Source: JBBQXH01 sp963710975 (GTDB lineage Bacteria; Actinomycetota; Thermoleophilia; Gaiellales; Gaiellaceae). From it: a stretch of DNA of 64,000 bases. This document shows, in pieces, positions 46,452-54,939 of the stretch. The notes under the pieces were generated by a model. The model did no database searches, was not told the DNA's origin, and saw nothing but the letters and a program-made list of their open reading frames with translations. The stretch lies in the NCBI GenBank assembly GCA_963710975.1, contig CAVQCG010000005.1, positions 558,001 through 622,000 on the forward strand, written 5' to 3'. The position numbers were made by a program, and so were the translations under genes. Every line of letters starts with the position of its first letter. Position 1 is the stretch's first letter.

Positions 46452-47614
46452 GCGGCCGCATCGCCTGGTCGCTGTTCGGGCTCTCGGTGCTCGCCGCCGG
46501 CTTCGCGCTCGCGTTGTGGACGGTCACTCGCTCGCTCGAGGTCTCCGGGGTCCTCGAGGGGGGCGACGTGGGCGCGATCGTCGCGTTCCTCGTCTACGCA
46601 GCTGTCGGCTCCCTGATCATCTCACGCAGGTTCGGGAACCGCGTGGGCTGGAGCTTCCTGGCCATGGGTTTGCTCTTCGAGATCGGCCTCCTCGCGCAGG
46701 AGTACGCGGTCTACGCGCTTCGCTGGTCACCAGGTTCGCTTCCCGGCGGTGAGTGGGCGGGCTTGCTGGCGGATTTCCTGCCGGTCGTCGCATTCAGCCT
46801 CGGCACGCTCGTGCTGCTCATCTATCCGACCGGCCGCCTGCTCTCGCGTAGGTGGCTGGCTGTCGGCTGGCTCTCGGCGTGCTCGCTCTTCGTCGTCCTG
46901 CTGTCGACGGCGTTGCAGCCCGGCACCCTCTCCAGCGTCCGTGGTGTTGCGAAGCCGGTCGAGGTCGATTTCCCGCTCTTCACCTCCGGGGGATGGGCCT
47001 GGCCCGGAGTGCTGCTCGCCGGCCTGCTCGCCATCATCTCCGTGATCCTCAGGTATCGCCGGGGTGATCCCGTCGAGCGGCAACAGCTCCGCTGGTTTCT
47101 CGCCGCCGTGCCCATCTTCGTCATGGCGATCTTCTGGGTGCCGGATTCGAACCTGCTGGTGTCCCTCATCACGCTTGGGATCGCAAGCCTCCCCATCGCC
47201 TGCGGCATCGCGATCTTCCGCTACCACCTCTACGACCTCGGCCTCGTGGTGCGCCGGACACTCGTCTACGGCGTCCTCACCGCGGGGCTCGCCGGTCTTT
47301 ACTTCGGCATCGTCCTCGGGCTTCAGGCGTTGTTCAGCGGCTTCACTCGGGGCAACGATCTCGCCATCGCCGGCTCGACCCTGGCCGTCGCTGCCCTCTT
47401 CCGCCCGGCGCGGCGCTGGATCCAGGCGTTCGTCGATCGCAGGTTCTATCGCCGCCGCTACGACGCCGAGCAGACGCTAGCCGCCTTCAACTCTCGGCTC
47501 CGTGACGAGGTCGACATCGACCAGCTCGGCGCCGACCTTGGCGCGGTCGTCCAGGAGACCATGCAGCCGACACACGTCTCGCTCTGGCTCCGTCAGGAGG
47601 AGAAGACGCTGTGA
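46448..47614 (+). CDS. Multi-pass membrane sensor-like protein, array member 3
   Basis: This intact 388-residue paralogue is a good reference for the family. About eight or nine hydrophobic segments run from SLFGLSVLAAGFALALW to FRYHLYDLGLVVRRTLVYG. YPTGRLLSRRWLAVGWLSA resembles the F/YP-x-GR-x-L-S-RRW motif seen in every member. The tail is FYRRRYDAEQTLAAFNSRL, DEVDIDQLGADLGAVVQE and TMQPTHVSLWLRQEEKTL. It overlaps members on both sides by 4 bases. No catalytic residues are present, so it is probably a membrane sensor or scaffold. Confidence 0.85.
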   Translation: MSGRIAWSLFGLSVLAAGFALALWTVTRSLEVSGVLEGGDVGAIVAFLVYAAVGSLIISRRFGNRVGWSFLAMGLLFEIGLLAQEYAVYALRWSPGSLPGGEWAGLLADFLPVVAFSLGTLVLLIYPTGRLLSRRWLAVGWLSACSLFVVLLSTALQPGTLSSVRGVAKPVEVDFPLFTSGGWAWPGVLLAGLLAIISVILRYRRGDPVERQQLRWFLAAVPIFVMAIFWVPDSNLLVSLITLGIASLPIACGIAIFRYHLYDLGLVVRRTLVYGVLTAGLAGLYFGIVLGLQALFSGFTRGNDLAIAGSTLAVAALFRPARRWIQAFVDRRFYRRRYDAEQTLAAFNSRLRDEVDIDQLGADLGAVVQETMQPTHVSLWLRQEEKTL

Positions 47615-48945
47615 CGCCACAGGTCCCGGCGACGCACTACGCGCGGAGCGGCGACGTGAACATCGCCTACCAGATCGTCGGCGAGGGACCGGTCGACGTC
47701 GTCTACGTTCCGGGGTTTCTCTCCCACGTCGAGTGGAGCTGGGAGCATCCGCCGTTCGCGCGCTTCCTGCGGCGGATCTCCTCGTTCTCGCGGCTGATCC
47801 TGCTCGACAAGCGCGGGACGGGAATGTCCGATCCCGTGCCTGGAATCGCCCCGCCGGCCGAGCGCATCGACGACATCCGCGCGGTGATGGACGCCGCCGG
47901 ATCCGAACGAGCAGTTCTGCTCGGCGTGTTCGAGGGAGCTGCGCTCAGCCTCGATTTCGCCGCGGCCCGCCCTGACCGGATCGCGGGCCTCGTTCTCTAC
48001 GCGAGCCTCGCCAAGTTCACGCAGGACGAGGAATACCCGTGGGGATGGAGCCCGGCCGCGATTCAGCTGTACCTCGCAGCCTCCGAGGACGGCTGGGGCT
48101 CGGGCGAGGGCGCCGACCTGCTCGTCGCCGAGAGTGACGATCGCTACCGAGCCTGGTTCGCCCGCCTGCTCCGCCTGTCGGCGAGCCCCGGCATGGCAAC
48201 GACGCTGATGCGCATGAACACCGAGCTCGACGTCCGCGCTTCGCTGCCGTCGATCACCGCACCAACCCTCGTCATCCATCGCACGGACGATCCTCTCGTC
48301 GGCGTCGAGCATGGACGCTACGTGGCGGAGCATGTCCCGGGCGCACGGCTCGTCGAGTTCCCAGGCAGCGACCACTGGCCCTGGGCCGGGAACGCCGACC
48401 CGATCCTCGGCGAGATCGAGGAGTTCCTGACGGGAACCCGCGCCGCGCCGGAGCCCGACCGGGTGCTCGCGACGCTCCTCTTCACCGACATCGTGCAGTC
48501 GACCGAGCGTGCGCACGAGCTCGGCGATCAGCGCTGGCGCGAGCTGCTCGAGGATCAGCGCGAGCTCGTGCGCCGCGAGCTCGAGCGGTTCGGCGGTCGC
48601 GAAGTGGACACCGCAGGCGACGCGTTCTTCGCAACCTTCGACCGCCCAACGCGTGCGATCCGATGCGCAGTCGCTATTCGCGCAGCCGTACGTACGATCG
48701 GCCTCGAGCTCCGCACGGGCATCCATACAGGCGAGTGTGAGGTGATCGGAGACGATCTGGGTGGCATCGCCGTCCACATCGCTGCGCGCGTCGCCTCGGC
48801 GGCCGGCGCCGGGGAGATCCTTGTCTCAGGTGTCGTCCCTGACCTCGTCGCCGGAGCGTCGATCCGCTTCGAGGACCGCGGTGCCTACTCGCTCAAGGGC
48901 CTCGACGGGGACCGGCACCTCTTCGCAGCCGAGGTCGAGCGATGA
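47611..48945 (+). CDS. Alpha/beta-hydrolase-like protein fused to a class III adenylate/guanylate cyclase domain
   Basis: This 444-residue protein sits inside the array. The N-terminal 275 residues have an alpha/beta-hydrolase fold (VYVPGFLSHVEWSWEHPP, RLILLDKRGTGMSDPV, late histidine in PGSDHWPW). The elbow reads LLGVFEGAA, so the expected serine is phenylalanine. The C-terminal cyclase domain has LLFTDIVQSTERAHELGD, DTAGDAFFATFD and HTGECEVIGDDLGGIAVHIA, with both metal aspartates present. It may sense a ligand through the degenerate hydrolase and make a cyclic nucleotide. GTG 47611 and its stop both overlap neighbours by 4 bases. Confidence 0.85.
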   Translation: MTPQVPATHYARSGDVNIAYQIVGEGPVDVVYVPGFLSHVEWSWEHPPFARFLRRISSFSRLILLDKRGTGMSDPVPGIAPPAERIDDIRAVMDAAGSERAVLLGVFEGAALSLDFAAARPDRIAGLVLYASLAKFTQDEEYPWGWSPAAIQLYLAASEDGWGSGEGADLLVAESDDRYRAWFARLLRLSASPGMATTLMRMNTELDVRASLPSITAPTLVIHRTDDPLVGVEHGRYVAEHVPGARLVEFPGSDHWPWAGNADPILGEIEEFLTGTRAAPEPDRVLATLLFTDIVQSTERAHELGDQRWRELLEDQRELVRRELERFGGREVDTAGDAFFATFDRPTRAIRCAVAIRAAVRTIGLELRTGIHTGECEVIGDDLGGIAVHIAARVASAAGAGEILVSGVVPDLVAGASIRFEDRGAYSLKGLDGDRHLFAAEVER

Positions 48946-50129
48946 CGGCTCGTCGCGCATCCCGCCTCGCGTGGTCGCTTGCCACGCTCACCCTGCTCGT
49001 AACCGGTGCCGGACTGACTCTCTTCGCGCTCGTGTACCCAAAGCTTCAGGATGAAGACGCCGGCGACGCCTGGAGCTTCATCGTGGTGGCAGCGATCGCC
49101 GTGCCGTGGAGCATCGTCGGAGCGCTCGTCGCCTCCCGTCGCCCACGAAACCCGATCGGCTGGATGTTCATCGCCGCTGCAACGGGGATGAGCCTCTCGC
49201 TCGCGGCTAGCACGTACGCCAAGTACTCGGAGATCGCGGGCGTCGACTGGCCGGGAACCACCTGGGCGGCCTGGTCGAACGCATGGCTCTTCGCTGTCTC
49301 GGGCATCGTCGCGCCCATCGTCCTGTTCCTGATCTTCCCAGACGGGCGCTTCCTCTCCGCATTCTGGCGCTGGACGACGATCGCGTTCGTGATCGCGGCT
49401 GCCGCGACCTTCACCGCCGATGCTCTCGCACCCGGTCCACTCGATGGCTATCCGGAGCTGATGAATCCGATCGGCGTCGAGAGTTCCGTTCGCGAAGGGA
49501 TCTCGTGGTTCGGCGACAACGTGCTCGGCGTTCTCGTCATGATCTTCGCGATCTCATCCCTGCTCGTTCGACTCCGCCGGTCGACGGGCGAGGAGCGGGC
49601 ACAGATCAAGTGGGTCGTCTTCACGGCCATGATTGCCTGCGTCGGCTTCCTATCGGCCTTCATCGTCGATTTCAGCGCCGGATTCATCCTCGGGCTCGTT
49701 GCTCTCGCTGCCATTCCGATCGCGGCCGGAATCGCCATCCTGAAGTACCGCCTGTACGAGATCGACCGCGTCGTCAACCGGACCGTCGTCTACGGCGCCG
49801 TTACCGCGCTGCTCGCTGGCCTCTATTTCGGGATCGTCATCGGCCTCCAGCAGGTCTTCAGCGGCTTCACCCGCGGCAACGACCTCGCCATCGCCGGCTC
49901 GACGCTCGCGGTCGCCGCGCTCTTCCGCCCCGTTCGCCGGCGCATCCAGGCGTTCGTCGACCGGCGCTTCTACCGGAGCCGCTACGACGCCGAGCAGACG
50001 CTCGCCGCATTCAGCCACAGGCTTCGCGACGAGGTCGACCTCGATGAGCTCGGCTCGGATCTCGGCGCTGTCGTCCACGAGACGATGCAGCCGACGCATG
50101 TCTCGTTGTGGCTGCGCCAGACGTCATGA
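48942..50129 (+). CDS. Multi-pass membrane sensor-like protein, array member 4
   Basis: This intact 395-residue paralogue follows the cyclase. It has SRRPRNPIGWMFIAAATG, FPDGRFLSAFWRWTTIA, the LKYRLYEIDRVVNRTVVYG entry to the shared module, and the tail DEVDLDELGSDLGAVVHETM. Membrane segments match the other members while the extracytoplasmic-side loops differ most (YAKYSEIAGVDWPGTTW here), as expected if the copies respond to different signals (inference). ATGA overlaps join it to both neighbours. Confidence 0.85.
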   Translation: MTARRASRLAWSLATLTLLVTGAGLTLFALVYPKLQDEDAGDAWSFIVVAAIAVPWSIVGALVASRRPRNPIGWMFIAAATGMSLSLAASTYAKYSEIAGVDWPGTTWAAWSNAWLFAVSGIVAPIVLFLIFPDGRFLSAFWRWTTIAFVIAAAATFTADALAPGPLDGYPELMNPIGVESSVREGISWFGDNVLGVLVMIFAISSLLVRLRRSTGEERAQIKWVVFTAMIACVGFLSAFIVDFSAGFILGLVALAAIPIAAGIAILKYRLYEIDRVVNRTVVYGAVTALLAGLYFGIVIGLQQVFSGFTRGNDLAIAGSTLAVAALFRPVRRRIQAFVDRRFYRSRYDAEQTLAAFSHRLRDEVDLDELGSDLGAVVHETMQPTHVSLWLRQTS

Positions 50130-51329
50130 GCAAGCGCAGGCGAACCCCGGTCGACGTAATCGCCATTGCAGTCGGAGCCCTTTCCGTCCTGCTCGTGCTC
50201 ACGCTCGTCACGCTGCTCGTCGTCCTCGCTCTCGATTCGTCCTACCAGCAACAAGACGACGTTCTGTCCGGCCTGCCCGACTTCCTCATGGTCCTGGCCT
50301 TCATCGTCGTGGGCGCCTTCGTCACGGTCAAGCGTCCGGGGAACCTCGTGGGGTTGGCGCTCTCCCTCGCCGGCCTCGGCCTGCTCTTCGGCGGGGTTCT
50401 CGGCGCGTACGCGGAGCTGGCCCTGCTTGCGAAACCGGAGGCCGGTCTTCCAAGCGGCACTGCGGCGGCCGCAGTTGTGCCGGGCTCCTGGACACCGCTG
50501 ATGGCGGGGGTGTTCGTCTTGCTGCTCGTCTTTCCGACCGGACGGCTGCCTTCGCGGCAGTGGCGCCCCTTCGCCGCTCGCGTCCTGATCGGCTTCGCAA
50601 TCGTTTGGCTCGCGTTGACGCTGGTGCCAGGAGAGCTCGAGTCTCCGTTCGAGGCCTACGACAATCCCCTCGCGGTGACAAGCGGCAGTGGGTATCTCAT
50701 CGGTGTCTTCGTCGTCATCGGATTCTGCCTCGTCTGCGTGGTCGCGGCGGGGATCGGCTTGCTGCTCAGATTCCGGCGGTCAAAGGGCGTTGAGCGGCAG
50801 CAGTTCAAGTGGTTTGCCGCGAGCGTCGGCCTGTTCGTCGTGACGTTGCCCTTCGCGGCCGCCTTCAACTATTCGGGAGTAGCGGGTGGATTCATGACGT
50901 TCGCCCTCATCGCTCTCCCCGTGTCGGTCAGGCATCGCCGTCCTGCGCTACCGCCTCTACGAGATCGACCGGATCGTCAATCGGACGCTCGTGTACGGCA
51001 CCGTCACCGCGCTGCTCGCCGGGCTCTACTTCGGCATCGTCATCGGGCTCCAGGCGGTGTTCAGCGGCCTCACCCGCGGCAACGACCTCGCCATCGCCGG
51101 CTCGACCCTCGCCGTCGCGGCGCTCTTCCGCCCAGCCCGCGCACGCATCCAGGCCTTCGTCGACCGACGCTTCTACCGGCGCCGCTACGACGCGCAGCAG
51201 ACACTCGACGCGTTCAGCGTCCGGCTGCGCGACGAGGTCGACCTCGACCAACTCGGCCAGGACCTCGGCGGCGTCGTCCGCGAGACCATGCAGCCTGCCC
51301 ACATCTCACTCTGGTTACGGAAGCGATGA
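50126..51329 (+). CDS. Multi-pass membrane sensor-like protein, array member 5 (frame break)
   Basis: This paralogue of about 400 residues starts at ATG 50126 (ATGA overlap). It has VKRPGNLVGLALSLAGLG, VFPTGRLPSRQWRPFAA, and RRSKGVERQQFKWFAASVG before the last membrane segments. One extra base near 50930 separates LIALPVSV from GIAVLRYRLYEIDRIV. The tail DAQQTLDAFSVRLRDEVDLD and HISLWLRKR ends at 51329. It overlaps member 6 by 4 bases. Confidence 0.8.
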
Positions 51330-52585
51330 CCACCCGGACAGCCAAGCTCGCCTGGTTGATCTGGGGCATCTGCGTCGTACTGACCCTCGGCGCGGCGATC
51401 CTGGCCATCCTCGGCGAGCCTGCGCCGGGAGAGGAAACGAACCGGTTCGTCAGAGTCGCTCTCGCCGCCGCGATGCTCGCGTACCCGACGGTCGGGGCGC
51501 TGATCGCCTCGCGCCGGTCGGGGAACCCCATCGGGTGGCTCCTCCTCGCGGTCGGTCTGGGTGCCGCCGTGTCGGGCTTCGCAGCCGAGTACGGCGTCAG
51601 GGCACTTCTCTCCGATCCTGGCTCTCTGCCCGGAGGGAGGGTCGCTGCCTGGATCGAGGAGGTGATATTCGCCGGGTTCGTCGCGTTCGCGTTCGCGTTC
51701 GTCCTCCTCCTCTTCCCGCACGGGCGACTTCTGTCGCGACGCTGGCGTCCGGTCGCGTGGCTCGCGGTTCTCGCGGCGATGCTGCTCTTCCTCGGCACCG
51801 CGCTCGAGCCGGGGCGTTTCGATCAGGATCCGTTCTCCTCGGTCGAGAACCCGGTCGGAATCGACGGCGGGAAGACCGTTTTCGGCGCCATCGGCGATGC
51901 GGGCTGGGAGCTGTTCCTCGTCGTCATTCTCGCGTCGGCGATCTCGCTCGTCCTTCGCTTTCGCCGGGCACGCGGTGAGGAACGTGAACAGATGAAGTGG
52001 ATCGCGGCTGCGGCTGCGCTGCTCGTCGCGCTCTGGGTGGCGGCCTTCGCCGTCGGCTCGGTGAACGCCAATGTCCTGCAGGCGCTCCTCCTCGCTGGGG
52101 TTGCAGTCTTCCCTGTCTCGATCGGATTCGCGATCCTCAAGTACCGGCTCTACGAGATCGACCGGATCATCAACCGCACCCTCGTCTACGCCGCCGTCAC
52201 CGCGCTCCTCGCCGGCCTCTACTTCGCCATCGTCCTCGGCCTCCAGGCGATCTTCAGCGGCCTCACCCGCGGCAACGACCTCGCCATCGCCGGCTCCACC
52301 CTCGCCGTCGCCGCGCTCTTCCGCCCAGCCCGCCGCCGCATCCAGGCGTTCGTCGACCGGCGCTTCTACCGCCGACGCTACGACGCCCAGCAGACACTCG
52401 CCACCTTCTCGACACGACTGCGGGACGAGGTCGATCTCGACCAACTCGGCGTGGACTTGGGCTCCGTCGTCCATGAAACCATGCGGCCGGCACATGTCTC
52501 GCTCTGGATTCGTCCGAAAGTTGCTGCCGTAACTCCCGCCGTAACGATCTCCGGACGCTCGGGCGATAGAAAGGACCTGAGATGA
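51326..52585 (+). CDS. Multi-pass membrane sensor-like protein, array member 6
   Basis: This 419-residue paralogue ends the array and runs into the phosphatase gene by a 4-base overlap. It has SRRSGNPIGWLLLAVGLG, FPHGRLLSRRWRPVAWLA, RARGEEREQMKWIAAAAALL, LKYRLYEIDRIINRTLVYA and the usual tail. After HVSLWIRPK there is an extra 23-residue stretch (VAAVTPAVTISGRSGDRKDLR at the end) not in other members. In full-length homologues this is where the GAF-phosphatase part would follow, so this gene/phosphatase boundary may be the site of the ancestral split. Confidence 0.85.
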   Translation: MTTRTAKLAWLIWGICVVLTLGAAILAILGEPAPGEETNRFVRVALAAAMLAYPTVGALIASRRSGNPIGWLLLAVGLGAAVSGFAAEYGVRALLSDPGSLPGGRVAAWIEEVIFAGFVAFAFAFVLLLFPHGRLLSRRWRPVAWLAVLAAMLLFLGTALEPGRFDQDPFSSVENPVGIDGGKTVFGAIGDAGWELFLVVILASAISLVLRFRRARGEEREQMKWIAAAAALLVALWVAAFAVGSVNANVLQALLLAGVAVFPVSIGFAILKYRLYEIDRIINRTLVYAAVTALLAGLYFAIVLGLQAIFSGLTRGNDLAIAGSTLAVAALFRPARRRIQAFVDRRFYRRRYDAQQTLATFSTRLRDEVDLDQLGVDLGSVVHETMRPAHVSLWIRPKVAAVTPAVTISGRSGDRKDLR

Positions 52586-53763
52586 CAACGATTGCGCAGA
52601 ACCTCAGACGGGTCATCAACCGGAGCGCTCCCGCCGCCACGGCTGAAACACCGGCCACGGAGACCCCGGTGGCAGAGACACGAGAGCTCGATGCTCCGCC
52701 GGTCGACATCGCTCCGAACGACCCGATCGTCGCGTACTTCCAGAGCGCTCCGGGCGCCGTCGACATCGAGACGCTCGAGCTCGACTCGCCGGCCCTTGCC
52801 GAGCTCCGCGCTGCGGGCGTGAAGCTCGTCGTCCCGCTCGTCAGCCAGGGCGAGCTGATCGGCCTGCTGAACCTCGGCCCGCGCCTCTCCGACCAGGCCT
52901 ACTCGAGCGACGACCGCAAGCTGCTCGACAACCTCGCGGCGCAGGCCGCTCCGGCCGTCAGGGTCGGCCAGCTCGTCCGCGAGCAGGAGGTCGAGGTTCG
53001 GGCACGCGAGCGGATCGAGCAGGAGCTCGAGGTCGCGCGCCTGATCCAGCAGAACTTCCTGCCGAAGGAGCTCCCCGATCTTCCCGGCTGGCAGGTGGCC
53101 GCGTACTACCGTCCCGCCCGCACGGTGGGCGGCGACTTCTACGACTTCATCGAGCTCCCGGACGGCAAGGTGGGGCTCGTCGTCGGCGATGTCACCGACA
53201 AGGGCGTGCCGGCCGCGATGGTCATGGCAGCAACGCGGAGCGTCCTCCGCGCATCCGCTCAGCGGGTCGTCGATCCCGGCGAGGTGCTCGAACGCGTCAA
53301 CGAGCTCCTCTGCCCGGACATCCCGCCGAAGATGTTCGTCACGTGCCTCTACGGCGTGCTCGACCCGGCGACCGGGGTGCTCCGCTTCGCGAACGCAGGG
53401 CACAACCTGCCGTTCGTGAGAACCGAGAGCGGCCCGATCGAGCTGCGCGCCACGGGCATGCCGCTCGGGCTGATGACGGAGATGAGCTACGAGGTGAAGG
53501 AGGCCGTGATCACGCCCGGCGAGAGCATCCTCCTCTACAGCGACGGGCTGACAGAGGCCCACAACCCGTCGAGGGAGATGTTCGGCGGCCCAAGGCTCGG
53601 TGCCCTCGTGGGAGAGGAGCCGGCAGGGACGAAGCTCATCGACCGCCTTCTCTCCGAGCTCGAGTCGTTCACGGGCGCGGGCTGGGAGCAGGAGGACGAC
53701 ATCACGATGGTGGCCCTCCGGCGCAGCGCTGCATACGTGCAGCCCGCGCTCCCCGAACGGTGA
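52582..53763 (+). CDS. GAF-PP2C (SpoIIE/RsbU-type) serine phosphatase
   Basis: This 393-residue phosphatase has a GAF-like region (about 50-133; VKLVVPLVSQGELIGLLNLG, DRKLLDNLAAQAAPA), a coiled-coil linker (REQEVEVRARERIEQELEVA), and a PP2C domain with metal ligands in RTVGGDFYDF, GDVTDKGVPAAMV, NAGHN, SDGLTEA and EQEDDITMVAL. It should dephosphorylate the STAS antagonists encoded two genes on. It starts in an ATGA overlap with sensor member 6. It has no membrane segment of its own, so the separate sensor proteins are likely to supply the input. Confidence 0.92.
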   Translation: MTTIAQNLRRVINRSAPAATAETPATETPVAETRELDAPPVDIAPNDPIVAYFQSAPGAVDIETLELDSPALAELRAAGVKLVVPLVSQGELIGLLNLGPRLSDQAYSSDDRKLLDNLAAQAAPAVRVGQLVREQEVEVRARERIEQELEVARLIQQNFLPKELPDLPGWQVAAYYRPARTVGGDFYDFIELPDGKVGLVVGDVTDKGVPAAMVMAATRSVLRASAQRVVDPGEVLERVNELLCPDIPPKMFVTCLYGVLDPATGVLRFANAGHNLPFVRTESGPIELRATGMPLGLMTEMSYEVKEAVITPGESILLYSDGLTEAHNPSREMFGGPRLGALVGEEPAGTKLIDRLLSELESFTGAGWEQEDDITMVALRRSAAYVQPALPER

Positions 53764-54211
53764 CCCCAGATTACTGGCCGAATTCGACGTTCCGAGCGCA
53801 CCTGGGAACGAGCGGGAAGTCATGGCGCGCGTCGCGGCTGCGGTCGAGGAGCTTCACGTTCCTACCGAACGGCTGGAGCGCCTCAAGACCGCCGTCGCAG
53901 AGGCGGCGATGAACGCGATCGAGCACGGAAACCAGAACCGACCAGAGCTTCCGGTTCAGGTTCGCGTCCTCGCCTCCGACGACGAGATCCGCGTCCACAT
54001 CACCGATCAGGGCGGAGCCCGGCCGATTCCGGACGCGGAGACGCCCGACATCGAAGCCAAGCTCGAAGGGTTGCAGACCCCCCGCGGCTGGGGTCTCTTC
54101 CTGATCAAGAACATGGTTGACGACATGGCGATCTCGGGTGACGAGTCACACCACACAATCGAGCTCGTCCTTCATCTGAAAGGAGACGGAAATGCCGGCG
54201 AGTCAGCTTGA
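53760..54211 (+). CDS. RsbW/SpoIIAB-like anti-sigma serine kinase (frame break at the start)
   Basis: This GHKL-fold kinase of about 150 residues has the N box AVAEAAMNAIEHGNQN, G1 ITDQGGARP and G2 TPRGWGLFLIKNMVDDM. LLAEFDVPSAPGNEREVM is the family N-terminus. The expected start is GTG 53760, overlapping the phosphatase stop in GTGA as elsewhere in this operon, but one base is missing in the C-run at 53764-53767 to join it to the reading frame (VTP-RLLAEFD). The kinase should phosphorylate the STAS partners and hold an unknown sigma factor or other target. Confidence 0.85.
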
Positions 54212-54569
54212 CACGCAGGTACGGCGACGGCCCGGCGTCGCGCTCATCGACCTCACCGGCGAGATCGACGGGTCCGCCGAAGAGAGCCTGAACGCCGCTT
54301 ACGAGGAGGCCACGACCGGCGAGACCGGCACGGTTCTCCTCAACTTCGGCGGAGTCGACTACATCAACTCGACGGGAATCGCCCTGATCGTGGGGCTTCT
54401 CGCCCAGGCCCGGAAGGATCGCATCGACGTGACGGCCTGCGGCCTGGCCGACCACTACCGGGAGATCTTCGAGATCACCCGGCTATCCGACTTCATGCAG
54501 ATCTTCCCGGACGAGGAGAGCGCCGTCGGCGGCCTCCCCGGCGGGACCGACGGGGAGGTAGCCCAATGA
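54192..54569 (+). CDS. STAS-domain anti-sigma factor antagonist 1
   Basis: This 125-residue STAS protein begins with GVALIDLTGEIDGSAEESLN. The phosphorylation loop is YINSTGIALIVGLL, with threonine at the position of the usual second serine (DSSG in SpoIIAA), so it can still be phosphorylated. ATG 54192 has AAAGGAG upstream and overlaps the kinase gene by 20 bases. It is a substrate of the kinase and phosphatase in the partner-switching scheme. Confidence 0.9.
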   Translation: MPASQLDTQVRRRPGVALIDLTGEIDGSAEESLNAAYEEATTGETGTVLLNFGGVDYINSTGIALIVGLLAQARKDRIDVTACGLADHYREIFEITRLSDFMQIFPDEESAVGGLPGGTDGEVAQ

Positions 54570-54916
54570 ACCAGGCAGCTCTGACGATGGATGTACGAGT
54601 CATCGGGCCGAGCACGAGCATCGTCGACATCACGGGTGACATCACCGCGTCGTGCGAGGACGTGCTCATGGACGCCTACACCCAGGCGACGAGCGCCGAC
54701 ACGCACGCGGTGATCCTCAACTTCAGCGGCCTCGAGTACATGAACAGCGGTGGCATCGGCCTGCTCGTCACCCTGCTCGTGCGCGCGAACCGCCAGAAGC
54801 AGCGCCTGCTCGCATACGGGCTGAACGACCACTACCGCCAGATCTTCGAGCTCACCCGCCTCGACGAGGCGATCGGGATCTATCCGACCGAGGCCGACGC
54901 TCTGGCCGCGGCATAG
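54566..54916 (+). CDS. STAS-domain anti-sigma factor antagonist 2 (phosphoacceptor replaced)
   Basis: This 116-residue STAS protein has STSIVDITGDITASCEDVLM and the loop YMNSGGIGLLVTLLVRANRQ. The position that is serine in SpoIIAA/RsbV is glycine, so canonical phosphorylation should not occur there. Paired with antagonist 1, this may give one switchable and one constitutive binder (inference). It overlaps antagonist 1 in ATGA and is the last gene of the signalling operon. Confidence 0.9.
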   Translation: MNQAALTMDVRVIGPSTSIVDITGDITASCEDVLMDAYTQATSADTHAVILNFSGLEYMNSGGIGLLVTLLVRANRQKQRLLAYGLNDHYRQIFELTRLDEAIGIYPTEADALAAA

Positions 54917-54939
54917 ACGGTTGAAGGGAGGAACGAACG

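Larger units (their letters stand above)
44857..52513 (+). repeat. Six dispersed copies of a coding repeat of about 375 bp in the sensor array
   Basis: The 3-prime thirds of the six sensor genes form direct repeats at about 44857-45232, 46059-46433, 47219-47593, 49743-50117, 50946-51320 and 52139-52513. Each encodes the same module, from YRLYEIDR-like to HVSLWLR. Stretches such as AACGACCTCGCCATCGCCGG are shared at nucleotide level. The 5-prime two thirds are more diverged. This pattern suggests recent amplification or gene conversion of the output-facing part. Confidence 0.85.

Noticed and set aside
44857..52513. Regular direct repeats as a possible CRISPR or phase-variation array
   Set aside because: Units are about 375 bp, are spaced by whole genes and encode the same conserved protein module; no short repeat-spacer pattern is present anywhere in the window.
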